This document shows positions 24,009 to 30,608 of a stretch of 30,608 nucleotides of DNA, in pieces. A model generated the notes under the pieces. The model saw only the letters and a list, made by a program, of their open reading frames with translations. It was not told where the DNA came from and searched no databases. Within the stretch, counting starts at the first letter, position 1, and the number at the start of each line of letters is the position of its first letter. The stretch is from Pelargonium nanum. Lineage: Eukaryota; Streptophyta; Magnoliopsida; Geraniales; Geraniaceae. The stretch lies in contig JAYMTF010000758.1 in NCBI GenBank assembly GCA_036897485.1, positions 1 through 30,608 of the forward strand. Reading direction: 5' to 3'. The position numbers and the translations under genes are program-made.

Positions 24009-27000
24009 CTATGCCAAACCCAAATCAGCTAATAGATTCTGTAGTTTTCTTATACCCCACTGAATGTCATTTCCAATGACCTCTTTGATCGGCTCTGTGT
24101 CGGACTGTTCTTCTTCATCATCGGCTAATACAGGCTCTTCTCTAAATGTAGCATGATGATCTTCCTTTTCTTCGGGTTCTTGCTTGTGCAACTGGAGTTC
24201 CGAATCAAACTGCTCTTCTTCTTCTTCATCGGCTAATACAGCCTGTTGTTTGAATTTAGCATGATCATCTTCCTTTTCTTCGGGTTCTTGCTTCTCGAGC
24301 AACTGAAGTTTAACAAACAGCTATGTCAACTTTCAAGAAACTTATCATCAATGAAAAGCTAAATCATCTTAAAACAGTGTGCAGAGAAACAATCCATGTC
24401 AATATAGTATATTACACCAGATCAGTCAATTCTCGTGTTTCATGAAGCAAGTGTAAGAATTGTTCGATGAACTTCAAGTTAACACAGTATTCAAGACAGA
24501 CCAAGTACATAGAGATTGAGTTCTCGTGTTTAATGAAGCAAGCAAAAGAATTGTTCAATGAACTTCAAGCAGTACTTAAGTATATAGAGATTAATTCCGT
24601 GTTCAATGTAGCAGAATTAAGAATTGTTCAATGAAGCAGAATTAAGAATTGTTCAATGAACTTCAAGTTAACGAACCGTGCTTTTCAAGCTATAGACACT
24701 TGAATATAATGTAACTCACAGAAACCGTAAATGGATACACACTTGGTTGTATTTTTTATAGTACCGGGAAGTAAATTCAAGTTCTAGACTGAACATTACA
24801 TAGCCACTTTTTGTTACATATGCAAGTGACGATACATTTCGTTTCTTTGCAAGAGTAAGCTTTAAAGTTCAGATTCTGTAACATTACATTGTGCATTGAA
24901 CAATTAATGTGCCCATGGTTCAACTCTTTTTTACGAAACCTCGTTACAATCTACCATTGCGCTGCAATATTGATAAAAAGTAAAAGATTTGCATTGCTGA
25001 TTGAAAACATAGATTTCAAGAAGATACAAGCTGGAACCAGCACGACATTTCTTCTAGAGAAGAGACATTTCTTATCTTAGCTCTAATGAGAGAGGATTGC
25101 AGCATTATTTTTCACTCAGGTAAAGCGTAGAAGACATAAAAAGGAAACCGAAAAGAAAGAACATGATCATACTCGTCAAGCAGTTACCTCTGGCACATTG
25201 AAGTCTTTGGCATCACCGGGTCCATCCGAGACATCAAAACTGCTGCTTTTGTCACCTTCAATTTGAACTGCTTCTTCAGTTGCTGTGAATGTTGATAACG
25301 TTAACGGCAAACCAGGAACCAGCACAGGACTTGTATATGTCTTCCGGTTTTCATCAAACTCTGTACTTGAGCTCTGCACTGCTGCAGCTTTGCTATTGTT
25401 CCCAACAACATCCTTTGTAATCACTTTATCCTTGTTGGGAATAGCCGTAGTAGTTTCCTTTTTTGCCTGACCAATTCTGTTTTCACTGGGAAAATCCTGC
25501 TTTGGGTTTCCGATATTATCTGCAACAACAGCCGCAGGGTTCTCTTGTGAAGACAAGCTACTGATATTATCCGCAACAAAAGCCACGGGTTTCTCTTGTG
25601 AAGGAATGCTACTGGCAAACACGAGTTCATCAGGTGTTCCGGACATGGATTTCCCAGATGTAAAAGGGTTGTTATCAGTAATAACCGATCCATTGTTTAT
25701 CTTAGACACTGGCTCATCATTTGGATAAGGTGACTTCTCCTCGACAACCAAAACTCCTGAGTTAACAATAGGCTCCACGTTCTGATTAGGAAATCCGTCG
25801 TCCTCTATTAGTTTCTGGTTTTCAGCATCTTCCCACTCTTCAGAAACAGTAATCATGTTATTCGTTTCCCAGCTTTGGAAAACTCGATCAGGACCTGGCT
25901 GCCACAAGATCGTCCCTGTGGTGTCTTTCAGAATGAACTTGTACTGTACTGTTTTTCCAATCGGCATATCCTGACCAAATATAGAAACAAAATGACATTA
26001 AAACATTTCTTCAATGGAGATAAAACTAATATTCTTTGCAAGTTTCTACTAACCATCTCCTGACCAAATATGGAAACAGAATATGACATTAAAACATTTC
26101 TTCAATGAAGATAAAACTAATATTCTTTGTAAGTTAATACTGACCATCTCAACAGTCCATACGTGGTCATCGGACCATGTCAGTGGAATGCCATTCTCCG
26201 GATCCCACACACCAAACATAGGATCATCGCCCACTAAAAGAAATTCGTCGCCAAATGAGCACTCTTTCTGTATCTGGAATTTGACGTGAACAGTCTTGGA
26301 TTGATCTGCACAGCACAAAAGAGAGGCATTACTTACTAAATTTTGAGAAATTTTTATAGACTAAGGCAAACTTACATGTTTCTTGACTCTTATTATCTGC
26401 AACATCTATGTCCACCTGCATCAAGAATGTGACAACCAATCAAAACCATATTTGGAATACCAGGCAGTAACAAAGCTAATCAACCTACCTCCTCATTATT
26501 GCAATTAATTACCAAAATTAAGCAAATGTATTTCTTTATTTAGTTTTCTTTCTAAAAAAAAAAAAGGAGCCCATTTCTAGAATCTTCAAATAATCACATG
26601 CATTTGACTAATTATTTATCTACTTTCTTTTATTTCTCATCACATTATATAATGGGTTACATTATATATTAAAGAAGAGAACTCCTTGCCAAAGAAAGGA
26701 ACACATTTCAAGAATCTTCACATAATCACATGCATGAGACTAATTACTAATCTAATCCTCTTTTATTTCTCATCACAGAAGCATAGAATCCTTACAGGAT
26801 TAAATAAATAAAAGCACTCAAATAAGTTACATTATATATTACATTATATATTTCCTTATAACCAATGATATGAATTGAGAATACAATGAATCCATATAAG
26901 ACCTATACTATAACTAAAGGCTCCTTATATTATTCAAAGGAAGCCAATGAAAGTATCTAAAAAGAAAGGCTTTACAGTGGAAGGCACCTATCATCACATA

Positions 27001-27833
27001 AACAAATGAAAACATAAAAAATGAGGGAAAAAAAAAAGGAAGTTCAGATTTGCTCTGTTCTTGTTGCATGACAAGGAAATTTTTTAAAAAACTACCAAAA
27101 AAGAAAGAAAGAAAGAAAATTCTCATGACAGAAATTGCTCTGTTCAGTTTCCAAGAAACCAATCGAAGCCTTCTAAATAGAACAATAAAGCAAATTTAAC
27201 AACAAGATCATGAAAAGATTCTAAATACAGCAAATTCAACAACATGATATTCAAATGAAATGCAAAACAATAACAAATTAACATTAAAATTTGCTCTGTT
27301 TAGCTTCACAGAAACCAATCAAAGCCTTCTAAATAGAACAAGATCACGAAGAAAAAAACTCTCAATACAACAAATTCAAATGAAATGCAAAACAACGAGA
27401 AATTCAAATCCAGAATAGAAACGAACCGAAACGAACCTGAGCCTTAGACGACATGCAAATGAAATGCAAAACAAAGACAAATTCAATCTAAAACTTGCTA
27501 CGTTCGGCTTCACAGAAACCGATCAAAGCCTTCATGAAAAAAATCACAACACACCAAATTTGACAACAAGAAATTCAGATGAAACGCAAAAACAACGACA
27601 AATCAAAATCAAAATCCAGAATCGAACCGAACCTGAGGCTTAGGCGAGAGAGAGAAGACCGGTTGGACGGACCTCTTCCGCGCCGACGCCAAATGCAACA
27701 CGCCGACAAACTTATGGCTCCGCCGGAAACAGCTCTCCGGCCGGCGAGCCAGCGAGTCTCTGGAAGACGACGAGAGCGACAATCCCGCCTCGCCGACGAG
27801 AATCCCGGAACTCGGGGTCGCTAGGGTTTTCAT
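24009..27833 (-). CDS. Starch-binding CBM20 domain protein, probably plastid-targeted
   Basis: Five exons on the - strand, 27833-27633, 26415-26376, 26305-26145, 25970-25188 and 24302-24009, join in frame to 492 residues. Residues 1 to about 55 are Ser/Arg-rich with few acidic residues, like a chloroplast transit peptide. Residues 85-180 form a CBM20 domain: [13 protein letters not shown] (112-124), W130, the strand [16 protein letters not shown] and WQPGPDR (157-163), which carries the starch-contact Trp. The remainder is disordered and acidic, with a 17-residue tandem repeat in exon 4, a 37-residue repeat in exon 5, and an apparently structured end ([17 protein letters not shown]). It resembles Arabidopsis At5g01260-type 'carbohydrate-binding-like fold' proteins; no catalytic domain is visible. 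Start 27833 is preferred because translation from 28076 adds sequence without transit-peptide character. An optional six-base microexon may lie in intron 3. Confidence 0.9.
24089..24302 (-). repeat. 111-bp coding tandem duplication in CBM20 exon 5
   Basis: The first 37 codons of the exon (24302-24192, [14 protein letters not shown] to SELQ) are followed by a second copy (from 24191, [13 protein letters not shown] to DTEP). Both copies have HA(K/T)F and VLAD(D/E)EEE. Each is preceded by CAG followed by TTG, so the copy boundary coincides with the splice acceptor. Confidence 0.9.
24430..24672. repeat. Tandem repeats in CBM20 intron 4
   Basis: On the + strand, TTCTCGTGTTTMATGAAGCAA followed by AGAATTGTTCRATGAACTTCAAG occurs at about 24431 and 24521, and a third partial copy (TTCCGTGTTCAATGTAGCA) at 24596. 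The third itself contains a smaller duplication, AGCAGAATTAAGAATTGTTC, twice in a row. Confidence 0.85.
25512..25613 (-). repeat. 51-bp coding tandem duplication in CBM20 exon 4
   Basis: GATATTATCYGCAACAA recurs at 25512 and 25563, period 51. The protein shows two adjacent 17-residue units, each with SQE(K/N)P and V(A)DNI. In-frame, so tolerated in the disordered region. Confidence 0.88.
25971..26150 (-). repeat. Intron tandem duplication in CBM20 intron 3
   Basis: Two copies, 25971-26059 and 26060-26150 (89 and 91 bp), are nearly identical: both start CTGACCAAATAT on the + strand, share AAAACATTTCTTCAATG and TAAAACTAATATTCTTTG, and end ACCATCTC. Each therefore holds a complete intron (acceptor at one end, donor at the other) plus six exon bases, GAGATG on the gene strand. 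Confidence 0.93.
26054..26059 (-). other. Candidate six-base microexon (Glu-Met)
   Basis: GAGATG on the gene strand is preceded by TTTGGTCAG and followed by GTTAGT, i.e. a full acceptor and donor. Inclusion would insert Glu-Met between M134 and D135 without shifting frame and split the space into introns of 85 and 83 bases. Skipping gives the normal CBM20 spacing. Splicing is not shown by the sequence. Confidence 0.4.
26567..26777. repeat. Two-copy repeat (about 131-bp spacing) in CBM20 intron 1
   Basis: AGGAGCCCATTTCTAGAATC and AGGAACACATTTCAAGAATC each lead into TTCAAATAATCACATGCAT- or TTCACATAATCACATGCAT-type sequence and end CTTTTATTTCTCATCACA (about 26567-26643 and 26697-26777). Confidence 0.85.
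27135..27640. repeat. Diverged tandem repeats in CBM20 intron 1 reaching the exon 1 donor
   Basis: Units beginning TTGCTCTGTT, then a GAAACCAATC(A/G)AAGCCTTC stretch, occur at 27135, 27291 and 27494. AAATGAAATGCAAAACAA recurs near 27252, 27374 and 27457. The part carrying the true donor (CCGAACCTGAGGCTTAG, 27626-27642) has a diverged copy at 27431-27447 (ACGAACCTGAGCCTTAG), which supplies a second CAG|GTTCG donor-like site at 27437. Confidence 0.8.
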
Positions 27834-28051
27834 GACTCGGTGACACTTTTGCGATTTGTGAAAGTGAAGTAGTGAAGAGAAAGAGGAGATTGTGTTGTGG
27901 TGTGTCAGTGTGCGGAGATTGGTTCGGTTTGATTTTGGTATTTTCGTAAATAAAAGAGAAATGTATGTAATCCGTTTCTGGTGGTCGTTACGAATACATA
28001 CGATACTGAGCTGAGAGGTCTTTATAAGACGGTGGGGCCCGAGGAACGGAT

Positions 28052-28079
28052 CACGTGACACGTGTGATGGTGCCACGTG
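28052..28079. promoter_or_regulatory. Triple G-box cluster upstream of the CBM20 gene
   Basis: Three CACGTG palindromes at 28052-28057, 28059-28064 and 28074-28079 fall within 28 bases, about 220-245 bases upstream of the start codon. All sit in ACGTG(T/A)-type, ABRE-like context, and a fourth lies at 28230-28235. In plants these bind light-, clock- and ABA-related bZIP and bHLH factors. Regulation of this gene by them is inferred. Confidence 0.6.
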
Positions 28080-28299
28080 TCAGAGGCCACGGAGATGAAT
28101 TTAATGCTGTGTGCACTCCAACGTGAGAATCTCTCAACTGTAAAGACTATCGAGGAGATGCGATGCCACAAGTCGGTGACTGTTGCTTTTCATCCCCGCC
28201 GTTGATTTTTTTAACTATTAGCAGTGTGACACGTGTTGATTCCTAGTTGACTGTGCCGTGAATATTTACGTGACACGGGAAAATAGGACACAAGATGCA

Positions 28300-28880
28300 A
28301 TGTTCTAAGAAATGCAAATTAGTTTGAGAGAAACCATTATTTGAATAGTGGTGATAATGTTTTAAGAGATTCATCTTAATTTTAAATTTTGAGTATCAAA
28401 TCATTTTTTTTGGGTTATCACTTATTTTAAAAGTGATAATCAAGAGTAGAGACTTCTATGGGATTCGTAGTGTTTTTCCTCTCTAATGTTTTGAAGCATA
28501 TTTTTTTGGTTAAGAGTATTTTGATGCCTAATTGAGAGCAAACCCAAACTATATTTGGAGTTTTAGAACTGCACAATTAATATTGGGGACAATATTAGGT
28601 CTTTGATTTTAAGGTCGACTCTATTTATGGTTCAATAAGAGACGCGTAGAGAAAGGAAAATGATGGTTTTTAGTGTGATTACGAATGATCAATTTTGGGG
28701 TATTTCTTTGATAAATCCGTGGTTTTTAGAGAAAATTGGGTCAAAATTCTCTGTACAATCCTGAGCCGGAGACGAGAATTTGGTGTATTGGTGTCATAAT
28801 TGGATAAAGGAAAGGTTTACATGGTTTGAAATGGGCACCGATATTTAGCTCAAGTGCGTGATAGAGGTCCAAAGGTTTTG
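28300..28880. other. Intergenic DNA upstream of the CBM20 promoter
   Basis: No open frame or recognised domain was found. The segment runs into the LINE remnant on its right and may contain more, unrecognisable, parts of it. Confidence 0.5.
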
Positions 28881-29233
28881 ATTTAAAACATATTATGAAT
28901 AATAAATGTGCCGAAAAAAGTCAAGAATTTGCTCCACAAATTCTCTCTTAGAATGAGACATGTTGAGATGGATCCGCTTCGTCCAATGTGTGGTGTGCAT
29001 GAGGAGTCCGCCATTCATGCTTTAAGGAATTGTTATGGGGCAGACAGACTTTGAATCCGGTTGGAGCTTAGGGTGGAGATGGGTATTGGTAGATCATTCT
29101 GAAAATGGTGGTCTCTACATGCTTGGCAAATAGGATCAATTTAATTTCAGATGCACATGAATTCAAATTCAAATTGTCGGCTCTAACGAGCCTTCTCCTT
29201 ACTTTGTCTTTGTGTTTGTGAAAAAAAAAAAAA
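28880..29233 (+). mobile_element. LINE 3' fragment with reverse-transcriptase zinc-binding remnant
   Basis: From 28908 the frame reads VPKKVKNLLHKF, then LRMRHVEMDPLRPMCG, HEESAIHAL and RNC, the zf-RVT domain typical of plant L1-type LINE polyproteins, with an internal deletion and with the first Cys of the usual CPxCG replaced by Arg. A TGA stop follows. A degraded segment with ISDAHEF, similar to an RNase H tail, is followed by 13 A at 29221-29233, consistent with a LINE poly(A) end. It is 5'-truncated and inactive. Confidence 0.7.
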
Positions 29234-29463
29234 GTTAATAAATGCTCCGAACCAAACCACAAGTAAGCCTAATAATAAAGGCCTAAACCAAAACCATGTT
29301 ACTTTCTAATTGGGCTTTTAGAGAGAATATTTGGGCTAGAGATCTCTAAATATCCAAACCACAGGAAACTAAATTCGACACATCCTAATATTGGTCATCC
29401 TAGTAGTCAAACTAGGAAACCCAGAAAACTTAGTGTTCCAAATTGATTAGCTCACCACAACTG

Positions 29464-29470
29464 TATAAAA
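29464..29470 (+). promoter_or_regulatory. TATA box before the small basic reading frame
   Basis: CTGTATAAAAGTAG is a near-perfect plant TATA box, 41 bases before the ATG at 29511. This would imply a very short leader. It supports, but does not prove, that the frame is transcribed. Confidence 0.45.
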
Positions 29471-29510
29471 GTAGCATCCTAATTAAGCATCCAATCGAAT
29501 CAAAATCGAG

Positions 29511-29750
29511 ATGATGAAGATAAGCATGTATATGCACGCCCGTGTTCGTGGAGCAGACCATAAATACAAGAGGATCACAAAAAGAGTAGTGCTTAAGGTT
29601 CCAACAAAACCCAGAAGCAAAAGACGACCAAGAAAAACTAATAATATTGATAGTCTCTTTTATTTCATTAAGAGAATAAAGCTAAGCCCTGAAGAGTTGC
29701 AGCTAAAGATAGACTCGCTCAAGTACTCAAGAGACTACTCGTTCTTGTGA
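29511..29750 (+). CDS. Small basic protein, unassigned (79 aa)
   Basis: A single uninterrupted frame of 79 codons opens with two Met codons. The first half is strongly basic (KYKRITKRVVLK, then KPRSKRRPRKTNN), resembling a nuclear or nucleic-acid-binding tail. The second half has an aromatic patch (SLFYFIKR), an amphipathic LSPEELQLKIDSL helix and ends KYSRDYSFL. I do not recognise the family. No signal peptide or membrane span is evident. A TATA box lies just upstream. The frame stays open for four codons after the TGA (TDDL) and then stops again. It could be a real small gene, a truncated relic of a larger one, or chance; similarity search and expression would decide. Confidence 0.4.
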   Translation: MMKISMYMHARVRGADHKYKRITKRVVLKVPTKPRSKRRPRKTNNIDSLFYFIKRIKLSPEELQLKIDSLKYSRDYSFL

Positions 29751-30608
29751 ACTGATGATCTTTAATTTGGATAAACAAATTATAGTAGATTTCATTTTTT
29801 TTTATTCTTTATTTGATCTTTGTTCTATGATGTAAATTTCTTTAGACTAATGTTTGGTGTATGATAGAGCTGGCTATTTATGTCAGAACATGACAAACGA
29901 TGTGTTTTTGGTAATACATTCTATAATCTATATTAATCGTGTTGTGTTGGAGAACTTCACAAGTTTAGTAATCGAGTTTGTGAAGCACCTTCAAAACACG
30001 CATACACAATTAATAGTCGTGTTGTGACACGCACGACAATCTCAACACACACTTAAGGGTGTAAAAATAAATCTACATATATATGTGTTAAAATTGGTGA
30101 AATGGCACTAGAAGATGCCACATCATCCAATCACTCAATTTCTAGCCCTCTCATTGATTCATAACCTATGTCTTTTCATTTTCATGAGTTACAAATTTCC
30201 ACCCCATTAGCTCATAATAACTACTAATAACTATAGCTATAACAAGCACTATATATGTATAGCATAACATATTAGATGAAGAGTATTCATCCAAAGTATT
30301 CACCTAATTTCATTAGAGGATAGGAGTCTCATGGAATTGAAAAGCCACAAGACTTCTTCCTCCATTTATAAATTAGCATCATTCTCAACATTTTGATTAG
30401 AATTTCAATACTTGAGACTTAGTTTTGAGAGTAGATTTTTTATCAATGATTTTGCTTGGAAGGTGCACAAGTCCATGAATCGATAAAGTCAGGCGTGAAG
30501 AGAAAATTAAATTTTCCGGGAGTCATGAGACTTTGCATTAGAGACACTTTATACTAACAAAATCATGATTCTTGCTAACAATCTTGGCAAGGTAAATCCT
30601 TCTATTTC
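29751..30608. other. Right-end intergenic DNA with dispersed repeat
   Basis: After the small frame, 29865-30060 holds a repeat opening TAGAGCTGGC and containing GTGTTGTGTTGGAG, AACACGCATAC and CGTGTTGTGACACG, combining themes of both dispersed families. From 30060 to the end the DNA is AT-rich with a TATAAAT at about 30366. I see no coding region; the segment might be part of an LTR or of a gene beyond the window. Confidence 0.5.
29865..30060. repeat. Dispersed repeat copy starting TAGAGCTGGC
   Basis: The opening TAGAGCTGGCTATTTATG is the same type of end as at 22731. The body has cgtgttgtgttgg, caaaacacgcatac and gtgttgtgacacgcacgac, as in the ACACGAC blocks at 4030 and 11520. Confidence 0.5.

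Noticed and set aside
27834-28076. Upstream in-frame extension of the CBM20 protein to a Met at 28076
   Set aside because: It overlaps the G-box cluster and reads as promoter or leader DNA. The start at 27833 gives a normal transit-peptide-like N-terminus.
28900-29251. Near-identical 16-base flanks TAATAAATGTGCCGAA (28900) and TAATAAATGCTCCGAA (29236) as a LINE target duplication
   Set aside because: The LINE reading frame (NVPKKVKN) already runs through the left copy, so it lies inside the element rather than outside it. The match is probably coincidental.
30060-30608. Right edge as an LTR with a TATAAAT promoter
   Set aside because: No TG...CA ends, primer-binding site or second LTR can be seen within the window, so it is described only as intergenic.
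1-30608. CRISPR arrays, operons, phage or bacterial defence systems
   Set aside because: The window is plant nuclear DNA with spliced genes. The tandem repeats found have no spacer-repeat structure and no associated genes.
1-30608. tRNA or rRNA genes
   Set aside because: I looked for cloverleaf-like A/B box pairs (GTTCGANTC and similar) and conserved rRNA blocks and found none convincing by eye; a tRNAscan-SE run would settle it.

Overview
This is a nuclear segment of a flowering plant, almost certainly a eudicot. The evidence is AT-rich DNA, GT-AG introns mostly of plant size, short inverted-repeat transposons, and five plant-type intron-containing genes whose exons join in frame. I could not narrow the species further from sequence alone.

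Layout. On the + strand: a Yippee-like zinc-binding protein (1203-4461, 5 coding exons, 129 aa); a basic Ser/Thr/Pro-rich protein of the plant BPP / FLO11-like group, tied in the literature to microtubules (6700-10442, 5 exons, 503 aa); and a receptor-like cytoplasmic kinase related to CRPK1 / At3g09010 (14387-18224, 6 exons, 379 aa). On the - strand: a clathrin light chain (22281-19615, 3 exons, 280 aa), convergent with the kinase; and a starch-binding (CBM20) protein with a probable plastid transit peptide (27833-24009, 5 exons, 492 aa). At the right end is a small, very basic, unassigned reading frame (29511-29750, 79 aa) with a TATA box. Spaces between genes hold decayed transposon material: a 396-bp foldback element with a 9-bp target duplication (4829-5224), a foldback MITE inside a BPP intron, a LINE 3' fragment (about 28880-29233), Stowaway-type ends, and two families of degenerate dispersed repeats.

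The five genes do not form a pathway; they are ordinary cellular genes in what looks like an old conserved neighbourhood. From memory, Arabidopsis carries Yippee, BPP-type and kinase genes side by side at AT3G08990-AT3G09010, and clathrin light chain 2, BPP and Yippee genes close together at AT2G40060-AT2G40110. The window would then resemble the state before that duplication.

The strongest unexplained signal is in the CBM20 gene. At least seven separate tandem duplications lie within its 3.8 kb, in introns 1, 3 and 4 and in exons 4 and 5, and three of them copied a splice junction. In intron 3, the whole intron plus the last six bases of the upstream exon was duplicated. This leaves an in-frame six-base candidate microexon (GAGATG) between two complete introns of 85 and 83 bases, inside the starch-binding domain. 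I saw no evidence of a novel multi-gene system.
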